NCBI GenBank assembly: GCA_900544625.1
Contig: UQVR01000018.1
Coordinates: 1-23,504 of the forward strand
Reading direction: 5' to 3'
Source: an uncultured Mycoplasmatota bacterium
GTDB taxonomy: Bacteria; Bacillota_I; Bacilli_A; RF39; UBA660
Length of the DNA: 23,504 nucleotides
Of the stretch, positions 1 through 6,883 are shown one piece after another; position 1 is the stretch's first letter; every line of letters starts with the position of its first letter. The notes below the pieces were generated by a model. The model was not told the DNA's origin, ran no database searches, and was given only the letters and a program-made list of their open reading frames with translations. A program made the translations under genes and the position numbers.

Positions 1-547
1 CTGTTATATTATTAATTACATCAACTATATTCATTTCTTTATAGTTTTTATTTTTCTCAAGTGTTATATCGTAATCTAGTGATTGTTCTAATAGTTTATG
101 ATCACCATAAGCCACTGAATCATTATTTAAAATTCTTTCATGTTTAGAAAAATCTACTTTTCTAAATTCTCCAGCAAATTCATAAACATCTTGAAATAAG
201 TATTTATGAACATATTTTAAATAATCCACAGATAATTCAAAGTTATCTTCTTGTAATAATTCCACTATTCTAGTAGAAACTAAATCACATTCTAATTCAT
301 TATGATTAATATCGTTATTTTTCTCTTTTTCTACATAATACTTTTTTAATTCTTTTTCTACTTCATAAATTGTTTTTTCACCTGCTATATTTTCTTGTAA
401 TAGTTTTTCTAAATATTTTGATGGTTTTAGGTTATCAACTTCTTGAAGTCCAATGGCCATATCCCATTCTAATTGTTTTACATAGTTTTTAGGTGTTTCT
501 GTTTCAATATAATCATTTATACTTGAATCTAATTCTCTTTCAGACAT
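1..547 (-). CDS. Fic-family protein with N-terminal VbhA-like antitoxin domain (3' end cut off)
   Basis: Partial gene; 182 N-terminal residues are visible and the rest lies beyond the left edge. Residues 30-72 (AIGLQEVDNLKPSKYL...EVEKELKKYY) look like the VbhA-type antitoxin helix region found fused or adjacent to Fic proteins. Residues 85-160 match the start of a Fic domain, with HKYLFQDVYEFAGEFR at 114-129. Known for the family: Fic enzymes transfer AMP (sometimes another nucleotide moiety) to Ser/Thr/Tyr of target proteins, and the VbhA helix blocks ATP binding. The catalytic HxFx(D/E)GNGRxxR loop is not in the window, so activity cannot be judged. I see no exact [S/T]xxxE[G/N] inhibitory motif; S43-K-Y-L-E47 is followed by Lys. 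Start ATG at 547 has a GGAGGTG site 5 nt upstream and a strong promoter. Confidence 0.85.
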   Translation of the reverse strand, partial: MSERELDSSINDYIETETPKNYVKQLEWDMAIGLQEVDNLKPSKYLEKLLQENIAGEKTIYEVEKELKKYYVEKEKNNDINHNELECDLVSTRIVELLQEDNFELSVDYLKYVHKYLFQDVYEFAGEFRKVDFSKHERILNNDSVAYGDHKLLEQSLDYDITLEKNKNYKEMNIVDVINNIT

Positions 548-568
548 CTTAGCACCTCCACTAATAAC

Positions 569-597
569 ATTATAACAAAAAAGTTCCTATTTGTCAG
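569..597 (-). promoter_or_regulatory. sigma-A type promoter of the Fic gene
   Basis: On the minus strand, CTGACA (592-597) is followed by 17 nt and TATAAT (569-574). The expected start site is about 7 nt further on, right at the GGAGGTG ribosome binding site, so the Fic mRNA would have a leader of only about 15-20 nt. Confidence 0.7.
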
Positions 598-618
598 TAT
601 TATATACATAAAAAAGAA

Positions 619-649
619 ATATAAAAGTGCAATTTTTGCACTTTTATAT
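619..649. repeat. perfect palindrome, 14-bp arms with 3-nt loop
   Basis: ATATAAAAGTGCAA, then TTT, then its exact reverse complement. It sits about 20 bp upstream of the -35 box of the Fic promoter. On the minus strand it is followed by TTTCTTTTTT, so it could be an intrinsic terminator shielding the Fic gene from upstream transcription. It could equally be an operator or recombination site. Nothing obvious upstream would need a second terminator, because the Cys-rich gene already has one. Confidence 0.6.
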
Positions 650-721
650 CTTTGACAAAATTAATAAAAAAACGTAAATTTTCATTAGATTTGTCAAAAA
701 ATTTTAACTTATTTTAAATTT

Positions 722-745
722 GTGTACCTAAAAGTGTACCTAAAA
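722..745. repeat. tandem direct repeat of a 12-mer (GTGTACCTAAAA x2)
   Basis: Two exact, abutting copies at 722-733 and 734-745. Short direct repeats of this kind can be protein-binding sites, including integrase arm sites, but no function can be assigned from the window. Confidence 0.7.
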
Positions 746-779
746 TTACTTAATAGGCCTAAAACCCTTTAATATAAAC

Positions 780-807
780 AAAAATGGAGCCTTTCGGCTC
801 CTTCAGG
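780..807 (-). terminator. intrinsic terminator downstream of the Cys-rich gene
   Basis: On the minus strand GGAGCC-GAAA-GGCTCC (786-801) forms a GC-rich stem with a GAAA tetraloop, followed by ATTTTTG. It lies 48-70 nt after the stop of the Cys-rich gene. A further GGAGCC at 809-814 could pair with the same GGCTCC, so two alternative stems exist. The stem plus its CCTGAA flank (786-807) recurs exactly, inverted, at 10662-10683. Confidence 0.8.
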
Positions 808-854
808 TGGCTCCGCCATTTGAATTCCTGCATGTGTTAATTTCTTTATATTAA

Positions 855-1013
855 CTAGCATTCACAGTCTTCACAACTGCATTCTTCGCAATCGCAGCAT
901 TCGTTGCATTCGCATTCTTCGCAATCACATCCACATTCGCAAGATTCATCACAATTGTATTTTTCACATTCACAACCACAACTGCAAGTTTCTATCTTTT
1001 CTTTATCTTCCAT
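855..1013 (-). CDS. Cys-rich acidic miniprotein, metallothionein-like (52 aa)
   Basis: A 52-residue frame read from the minus strand: 18 of 52 residues are Cys, 20 are Asp/Glu, and there is no His or aromatic residue except one Tyr. Cysteines are spaced as CxC, CxxC and one CC pair, in runs such as CSCGCEC and CECNECCDCEEC. The only basic residues are three Lys in the N-terminal third. There is no signal peptide or membrane segment, so it is probably cytoplasmic. Start ATG at 1013 has GAGGTG 5 nt upstream; the stop is TAG and a strong terminator follows. The composition suggests binding of soft metals (Zn, Cu, Cd) or an Fe-S/thiol buffering role. I recognise no named metallothionein family, so function is inference from composition alone. 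It follows the 1288-residue gene by 40 nt. Confidence 0.75.
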   Translation of the reverse strand: MEDKEKIETCSCGCECEKYNCDESCECGCDCEECECNECCDCEECSCEDCEC

Positions 1014-1036
1014 TATTACACCTCGCTTCTTTTTAT

Positions 1037-1064
1037 ATTATACTACTTTTTTATTATCTTACAA
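1037..1064 (-). promoter_or_regulatory. possible promoter of the Cys-rich gene
   Basis: On the minus strand TTGTAA (1059-1064), 16 nt, TATAAT (1037-1042). The -35 box lies in the last codons of the upstream 1288-residue gene. The -10 is perfect but the -35 is weak, so co-transcription from upstream is also possible; I see no terminator between the two genes. Confidence 0.5.
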
Positions 1065-4000
1065 ACCTTAATATTTTTTCTTTATGGGGAATATCACTTG
1101 ATACAATGTTTGCTAACATAACATTTTTGTTAAAATCTACGAGTTTTTTTTCAATATCAAATGTTCCATCACATTTTTCTTTTAATACATAATAGCATGC
1201 AGTATCTAAATCTTTTTTAGTTTGTCCCATTCCTACGGCCCTTAGAGTTTCGATTTTTGTGGTAAATAATCTATCACTTAAATTAAAATGAACATGACCT
1301 TGTAAAATAGCATCATAAACTGTTACTCTTTTACCTTCAAAAATAGGAGTGTTTAAAGCATCTAAGTATCCCGCAATTCTTGGATTGCTTAAACTTTTTC
1401 CTTCGATTGCTTCTTTAATTTTTAATTTTGCTTCCTTACTATTTGTATATAAGAACTGCTTACTAGTTTTACCTCTTTTAAAGTTTCCATGATATGCCCA
1501 GGTAGAATTTTCTCCGAAATAATCCCAACGAATATCATTGGCAAAATGACATAATGCAATCTTTTGATCTCCAATAGTTAAATCTAATGATGGCTTATGA
1601 AGTTTTAAAGTTTCTAAATCACTATTACTTAATTTGCTATTTGTCCATTCTTGATTTTCTTTTCTTATTTCATCAAAGTATATGAATGGTTCAATTCCTA
1701 AAGTATTATAATATTCACTATTACCCGCTACAGAAATTACATTATAATCTTCTAACAAACCTAATACTTCGTGAGGATTTGGTCCTTCTCCAATATTATC
1801 CCCGAGTGAATAAATTTCTGTTATACCATTTTTTCTAATTTCTTCTAAAACTGCTAAAGTCGGTTCATACAATGAATGAGCATCCGTAATAACCGCTATT
1901 TGTCTGCCTGTATAAATATTTTCTAAGCTATTTATATTTAATGAATTTGTTAATGATTTAAATATATCATCTAATTCTTTTGGCATTTTTTCAAATTCAA
2001 ATTCAATATCATTTAACCCAAATACCTTTTTAACATTTGAAATCGGTTCCATAACTTCTTGTGTAATTATAAATGGTAAATTATATTCTTTATGAAGGGA
2101 TAATTCTTCTTCAGATGGAATTCTTCCTCCCGGTAAAATTATACCACTTGCTTTTACTCCTTCACGATAAAGTAAAACTTCCGCATTATTAAAAGTAACT
2201 GCACTTGTTTCTAATATTCCTCTTTCAGTTCTTTCTAATTCTTTTACTTCTGCTGAATTATTAGTTATGCTAAAGTTTGTACCCATGTTTACTAAAGAGC
2301 TATGAATGAAACTACCTGTTGGTATTTTATCAATTGCAAAAGTTGTAGATGTTCTATCAAAATAATATTTTTGTCCTAAATAACTTATTGGGCTTACTGA
2401 TAAAAAGTTTGCTTTACTACTTGATATGCCATTTATTAAATTTTCTACTTTTTCACTTCTACTTAATATGTGAGCATATAAACAGTAATTAACCTTAGAA
2501 AAGTCATATACTAAACCACCATATTTTTTTGACAATTTTTCATCTATAAATTCTTTAGCTATATTACTATCTAGTGATGTTAAATTTGACTTAGCGTCTA
2601 ATTCAAATAATTTTTGAATATTTTTCTTAAAATTAATAAATGATGCTTCCACAATTAAAAGATTATCTGGATGGTCTATAATAAAGAATTTAAGTATACT
2701 TCTTAAGTTTTCAATATTATTTGTGTTTTTTACTGCTTCAATTACTTGAGATGATTTTAGTAAATCTTTAATAAAAAGATTTATCTTTTCATTATCTTTA
2801 TCTAGTTCTTTTAATGTAATTAAAGTTTTTGACCCTCCAATATAATCTAAAGTTTTATTTGCTTTTTGGCATATTATTTCCATAAAAATTTTTCTTAATT
2901 CATCAATATTATTAGAATTTAAAATAACATTTTTATATTGTTCTAATATTTTTATTCTTATAGTTTTTATATCTTCTAGATCAATTACTTCATTCTTTTT
3001 ACTATAAGTTGATGCAAATAATCTTTTTAAATTATCTCTACTTTCTTTATCTAAAGCAATATTATTATGTACTAGATTCATTATTAGTTTATAACAATCT
3101 TTAAATGCATCTATTATAGCTAAATAATTTATAATGTTATATACCATGTTTTCTTTATGACTATCTTCATGATATAATTTATTCATAAGGTATTTAACTG
3201 CTTCATAGAAATCTTCTTCTTTATTAAATTCAATTATTTCTAGGACTTTACTAAACCAATTCTTGTAGTTTTCACTTCCACATCCATATTGAATGAACGC
3301 TTCAAAACTGATACCAGATTTATTTATAAAAGATTTTATTCTATTATAGTTTTTTATTACTAAATCTATATTGTTATATTTAATTAATTCAACACAATTA
3401 TCTAAATCATCTTCATTAATATTCATACTCTTTAATATTAATTTTTTAATTTCACGATGTACTTCATATGATTTTAAATATTCATATAACTCTTCTTTAG
3501 TTAATTCTTTTATTTTTTCTAAGATTAGTCCTTTATTTTGTAATATAACTAATTCTTTAGAATATGATGTTTTAAAATATTCAAACTCTATAATTTCTTT
3601 TAAAGATAACCCTTGTAAATAAGATTTAATTTTATCTTTTAATGTTTCTAATATTAGTATAGTTAATTCTTCATTACTTTTTTCTAATAACTCTTTTAAA
3701 TCATAATTACCATTTCTTATTAAAAACATTATATATAAATCACAATAATTACCATATAGTATTTCTGATATTATTATTGATGATGGCTTTTTTAATAAAT
3801 CTAATTTTAATTCGTCTTCTTTTAATTCAATTATTAATTGTTGAACTTTTAAAGGAATTTTTTCAGAACTTCTTAGATAACAAATTTTTAAGCTGTTTAT
3901 TTTTCGATCTTTAATTGCATTTTTTAAGTCATTTTCTTTCTTATCCATAATAAATTCTTTTATTTCATAAGGAATTGAATCGTTATATATCCATGATAAA

Positions 4001-4920
4001 ACATTAATATCATTTGTGTTTGCTAATACTAATTTAGTTTTCATTGGAAATCTTTTAATAATTAAATTGGAAATCCTAATATCTTTAACTCTAACTAAAG
4101 TATTTTTAAATTCTTCAAAAGTCATTTTATCTAATAAAGAAAAAATCATATCTATTTTATCATTTAATAAAATATCATATATTACTTTAGGAAAGCATTC
4201 ACTTGATGTTATTAATTCTTTTAAATCTTTATCTGTTATGTTTGCAATTCTATCTAATAATTCTTGATTTTTTAATTCTACGATTTTATTTTTTATTTCT
4301 TCAGTTGAAGGTTTTTCTAATACTTCTAGTATATTAGTTACATTAATGAATCTTTTTATAATTAATTCTTTTAGTTCAATATTAATTTTTTCACTATATA
4401 AAATAGTTGTAATATTGTCTATATTATAAAATTTAGTTTCTAAAGAGTATTTAATTAATTCTTGATTTTCTGAAGATGATAAAAAGTCTATAAGTAACAA
4501 GTTATCAACACCATAATAAATTATTAGTTGTTTTAATTTTTTATCTTTTTTTCTTGATGATAAAACATCTAAAATATTTTCTTTATATAAGTATTTCACT
4601 ATATATTTTTTTAGTATTTTGGGATAATGAACCTTATATAAATCACTTTCTTTATAACAATTGTATTGTGCAAATAATTTTTCAAATTCACAGTATACTT
4701 CAAAAGAAGAGGATTTATAATCTATTACTTCAGATATAATTCTTTTAGCACTTTTGGGAACTTTTCCACTAAATAATAACTCAACTAATGTACTTGAGTT
4801 TGCATTTTCTAAAGCTTTTTTTAATAACTTATCATATTTTTTTATTATACTTTCTTTTTCTTTATAACTAATGTTAGTACTGCATAATAAAGATAGTATA
4901 TTCCCCCTAGTAACAAACAT
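1054..4920 (-). CDS. large helical-repeat protein with C-terminal calcineurin-like metallophosphoesterase (1288 aa)
   Basis: Residues 1-800 are Leu/Ile/Lys/Glu-rich with helical periodicity, suggesting a solenoid scaffold; I recognise no named repeat. Residues 810-955 form a distinct block (LSVSPISYLGQKYYF, ERGILETSAVTFNNAEVLL, SGIILPGG) not assigned to a family. Residues 1006-1260 carry metallophosphoesterase motifs: D1013-A-H1015, G1040-D-N1042, G1066-N-S-E, H1125 and G1208-H-V-H1211. This family uses two metal ions to hydrolyse phosphoesters; the closest style is the YfcE/MJ0936 phosphodiesterase type. No signal peptide or membrane segment is seen. The start has GGGGG 6 nt upstream. Promoter and leader closely match those of the 555-residue gene at 6882-8549. 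Substrate and pathway are unknown. Confidence is high for the gene and the phosphoesterase domain, low for role. Confidence 0.9.
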   Translation of the reverse strand: MFVTRGNILSLLCSTNISYKEKESIIKKYDKLLKKALENANSSTLVELLFSGKVPKSAKRIISEVIDYKSSSFEVYCEFEKLFAQYNCYKESDLYKVHYPKILKKYIVKYLYKENILDVLSSRKKDKKLKQLIIYYGVDNLLLIDFLSSSENQELIKYSLETKFYNIDNITTILYSEKINIELKELIIKRFINVTNILEVLEKPSTEEIKNKIVELKNQELLDRIANITDKDLKELITSSECFPKVIYDILLNDKIDMIFSLLDKMTFEEFKNTLVRVKDIRISNLIIKRFPMKTKLVLANTNDINVLSWIYNDSIPYEIKEFIMDKKENDLKNAIKDRKINSLKICYLRSSEKIPLKVQQLIIELKEDELKLDLLKKPSSIIISEILYGNYCDLYIMFLIRNGNYDLKELLEKSNEELTILILETLKDKIKSYLQGLSLKEIIEFEYFKTSYSKELVILQNKGLILEKIKELTKEELYEYLKSYEVHREIKKLILKSMNINEDDLDNCVELIKYNNIDLVIKNYNRIKSFINKSGISFEAFIQYGCGSENYKNWFSKVLEIIEFNKEEDFYEAVKYLMNKLYHEDSHKENMVYNIINYLAIIDAFKDCYKLIMNLVHNNIALDKESRDNLKRLFASTYSKKNEVIDLEDIKTIRIKILEQYKNVILNSNNIDELRKIFMEIICQKANKTLDYIGGSKTLITLKELDKDNEKINLFIKDLLKSSQVIEAVKNTNNIENLRSILKFFIIDHPDNLLIVEASFINFKKNIQKLFELDAKSNLTSLDSNIAKEFIDEKLSKKYGGLVYDFSKVNYCLYAHILSRSEKVENLINGISSSKANFLSVSPISYLGQKYYFDRTSTTFAIDKIPTGSFIHSSLVNMGTNFSITNNSAEVKELERTERGILETSAVTFNNAEVLLYREGVKASGIILPGGRIPSEEELSLHKEYNLPFIITQEVMEPISNVKKVFGLNDIEFEFEKMPKELDDIFKSLTNSLNINSLENIYTGRQIAVITDAHSLYEPTLAVLEEIRKNGITEIYSLGDNIGEGPNPHEVLGLLEDYNVISVAGNSEYYNTLGIEPFIYFDEIRKENQEWTNSKLSNSDLETLKLHKPSLDLTIGDQKIALCHFANDIRWDYFGENSTWAYHGNFKRGKTSKQFLYTNSKEAKLKIKEAIEGKSLSNPRIAGYLDALNTPIFEGKRVTVYDAILQGHVHFNLSDRLFTTKIETLRAVGMGQTKKDLDTACYYVLKEKCDGTFDIEKKLVDFNKNVMLANIVSSDIPHKEKILRFVR

Positions 4921-4946
4921 ATATATCCCCCTTAATAATTAGCTAT

Positions 4947-4975
4947 ATTTTACCATAAACACTCAATTTTGTCAA
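4947..4975 (-). promoter_or_regulatory. promoter and GGGGG leader of the 1288-residue gene
   Basis: On the minus strand TTGACA (4970-4975), 17 nt, TAAAAT (4947-4952), then ATAGCT. The leader carries AAGGGGGA (GGGGG at 4927-4931) as ribosome binding site. TAAAATATAGCT plus GGGGG is also found before the 555-residue gene. Confidence 0.75.
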
Positions 4976-4985
4976 ATTCATGTCA

Positions 4986-5009
4986 AAGAAAAAGGTATTA
5001 CTTTTTCTT
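4986..5009 (-). terminator. weak terminator hairpin over the stop of the 74-residue gene
   Basis: Exact inverted repeat AAGAAAAAG / CTTTTTCTT with a 6-nt loop that holds the TAA stop. On the minus strand the descending arm itself supplies a T-rich tract (CTTTTTCTTTG). The stem is nearly all A-T, so efficiency is doubtful. Confidence 0.45.
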
Positions 5010-5222
5010 AGTAGCTCTTTTTTGAGCAACTTTTTTAATACCTTCTTTAACTTCATTTGCAAGTTCTTTATTCTTTTTATCTTCATAAGTTGTTTTACCT
5101 GTAATATCATGATATGCTTCTTTAATACCTTCACGAACTGCCCATTTGATTAAAAAATAAATAAGTAAACTAATTATAAATACTAATAGCGCTAGTAAAA
5201 TAAAACTGATTGTGTTATTCAT
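4998..5222 (-). CDS. small single-pass membrane protein (74 aa)
   Basis: Residues 3-27 (ISFILLALLVFIISLLIYFL) form one membrane helix, followed by WAVREGIKEAYHDI and a very basic C-terminus ending in ATKKK. The positive tail implies an N-out/C-in orientation. The IREGIKEAY-type stretch after the helix occurs in uncharacterised small membrane proteins of low-GC Gram-positives; I do not assign a function. I chose the ATG at 5222 because a textbook AAGGAGG lies 5 nt upstream; a frame extension to 5249 lacks such a site and would include the ribosome binding site in the coding region. It follows the S41 peptidase gene by 43 nt on the same strand, so co-transcription is likely, although a possible own promoter (TTAAAA-N17-TATAAT) is present in that gap. 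Confidence 0.75.
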   Translation of the reverse strand: MNNTISFILLALLVFIISLLIYFLIKWAVREGIKEAYHDITGKTTYEDKKNKELANEVKEGIKKVAQKRATKKK

Positions 5223-5265
5223 TTTGTCCTCCTTTTTATAATTATACAATATTTTGTTAATAATT

Positions 5266-6834
5266 TTAAGATATTTTTTCTTTATTCAAATAATTTAATA
5301 TATATTCTATTTCATAATCTATTTTTTCATTGAATATTTTAATTATTGTATCTTCATTTATTGGGATTTTTATGTCCAATTTTATTCCGCCGTCTTTTTT
5401 ATTGTCACTATCTATTATTACTGAGTTTTTTTCATCACCACATGCAATACTTGGTATTGATATCAAAATATTACCAGGCATAATAATTTTCTTTTTTACT
5501 GTTGAAATGCTACCGTTGGTCATGGTTAGACCTGACACTTTTATATTTTCTTTCTTTTGTAAGTTGTAAGCTATAATTTCTCCTGCACTTATGGTATTAC
5601 CATTAACTATAATAACGGTTGGTATATTTATCTTTTTATAACCATTTACATATATTTCATTTATTTTCTTATACTTACTATTTTTTAAAATGCTTTCCTT
5701 AATATATAAATAATCGTTTGCACTAAAATAGCTTGCAATAACACTACCTACTAAATCACTACCACCTTCATTATTTCTTAAATCTAATATTAAATTTTTT
5801 GACTCATCTTTATTTATATTATCAACTATTTTATCCATAGTTCTTTCAACATATTTTATATCATCTTTTTCATTTGTTATTTTCAAATAAGACGTATTAT
5901 TAAAAACCTTGTAGGTAAAATTTTCTTCTTCATTAGTTTTTGTAAATATCTTAATATTTTCTTTTATATATTTATAACCATTATCAATTGATTTTAAGTT
6001 AATAACTTGCTTTTTTCCTTTATCGTTTATAAATGTTATTTCATTTTCTTCATTCCCTGTTGCGGATAAATAAATAGGAAGATAGTAATTTAAAACATTT
6101 TTATTAGAAATATTAGGAATAGAAACATTTAAATATTTTAAAGATTGTATTTCGTTATTTATATCCTTACCATTCCATTTTGTTATTATATTTCCTTCTC
6201 GTAAACCTTTTTTATATGCCATACTTTCACGGGAAACACCTGTTGCTACATAAGTCTTATTATCTAAGAAAAATATATTAAAATCATAATATCTATTATA
6301 AAAACTTTCTTTTGCTTCTTCTAATTTTGTGTTATTAGTTAGACTTTTAATGCCAATGTGAGCATCATTAAACTCATTTAAATAATTTTCTAATAATTGA
6401 TAGTATTTTATTTCGTTATTTATATTTTTAAATTCTATTATATATTTTTGATATAGATTATCATAATTAATATTTTTATGCTTATTTAAAACATAATTTT
6501 CCTTTAAACTTTCATGTAATTTATTAAAAGATTCTATATAATTTAAAGAAGCAAAATTTTGTATTTTAAATGTAGTTATTGAATAACTTACTAAAATTAT
6601 TAAAATAATTGTTAATAAAGTTTGTTTTATTAATGTCTTATTTGTTAAAGATGCGATTATACATAAAAATGCTGCAAGATAAATTGTTTTAAATAACAAG
6701 TTTTCATTACTTATTTTTATATGAATAAAACACAATATAAATGGAATAAGTAATAAGTATTTTTTCTTTTTAAATAAATATAAAATAATTACTAATAAAA
6801 ATAAAATTTCTATAATTAAATCTTTTAATACCAT
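5266..6834 (-). CDS. membrane-anchored PDZ/S41-family peptidase, Ser-His type (522 aa)
   Basis: Residue numbers count from the upstream GTG at 6843. Residues 9-92 contain about four hydrophobic helices. A helical region (100-170) includes NEFNDAHIGI with H162; a PDZ-like segment spans about 195-245 (GLREGNIITKWNGKDI). The C-terminal half is an S41 core: NLILDLRNNEGG (349-360) and the nucleophile motif NTISAGEII with S419. CtpA-type S41 enzymes carry a catalytic Lys in a TFGKG motif after the Ser; here the corresponding stretch reads LTMTNGS with no Lys. The conserved H162 in a D-x-H context instead suggests the Ser/His arrangement of tricorn-core and nisin-resistance-type S41 peptidases. Substrate unknown; the active domain probably lies outside the membrane. 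I prefer the ATG at 6834, with weak GTGAT upstream. Confidence 0.85.
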   Translation of the reverse strand: MVLKDLIIEILFLLVIILYLFKKKKYLLLIPFILCFIHIKISNENLLFKTIYLAAFLCIIASLTNKTLIKQTLLTIILIILVSYSITTFKIQNFASLNYIESFNKLHESLKENYVLNKHKNINYDNLYQKYIIEFKNINNEIKYYQLLENYLNEFNDAHIGIKSLTNNTKLEEAKESFYNRYYDFNIFFLDNKTYVATGVSRESMAYKKGLREGNIITKWNGKDINNEIQSLKYLNVSIPNISNKNVLNYYLPIYLSATGNEENEITFINDKGKKQVINLKSIDNGYKYIKENIKIFTKTNEEENFTYKVFNNTSYLKITNEKDDIKYVERTMDKIVDNINKDESKNLILDLRNNEGGSDLVGSVIASYFSANDYLYIKESILKNSKYKKINEIYVNGYKKINIPTVIIVNGNTISAGEIIAYNLQKKENIKVSGLTMTNGSISTVKKKIIMPGNILISIPSIACGDEKNSVIIDSDNKKDGGIKLDIKIPINEDTIIKIFNEKIDYEIEYILNYLNKEKIS

Positions 6835-6856
6835 GATTATCACATTTTTATTCTTA

Positions 6857-6883
6857 ACAAAAAAAAGTGGTTTTATCCACTTT
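6857..6883 (-). terminator. intrinsic terminator of the dual-HEPN-motif gene
   Basis: AAAGTGG-N6-CCACTTT on the minus strand, followed by a run of seven or more T. The hairpin starts inside the stop codon of the gene at 6882. Confidence 0.85.

Larger units (their letters stand above)
548..854. other. noncoding stretch between the Fic gene and the Cys-rich gene
   Basis: No convincing open reading frame on either strand. From left to right it holds the Fic promoter, a perfect palindrome (619-649), a spaced inverted repeat TTTGACAAA/TTTGTCAAA (651-659 and 690-698), a tandem 12-mer (722-745) and the terminator of the Cys-rich gene. Clustered small direct and inverted repeats beside a Fic toxin-type gene would suit the end of an integrated element, but no integrase or duplicated att core is visible in the window. 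Confidence 0.6.

Noticed and set aside
2055..3480. ADP-ribosyltransferase assignment for residues 810-955 of the 1288-residue protein
   Set aside because: Resemblance is limited to a short strand (EVLLYREG) and an S-x-S stretch; not enough to annotate without a structural comparison.
3371..4739. Several plus-strand open frames of 60-85 codons opposite the 1288-residue gene
   Set aside because: They are mirror frames of a long, well-supported gene, lack ribosome binding sites and show composition of antisense AT-rich coding DNA.
4943..5134. 63-codon minus-strand frame overlapping the 74-residue membrane protein
   Set aside because: It lies in another frame of the same strand, has no ribosome binding site, and its Lys/Leu-rich product looks like an out-of-frame reading of the basic tail.
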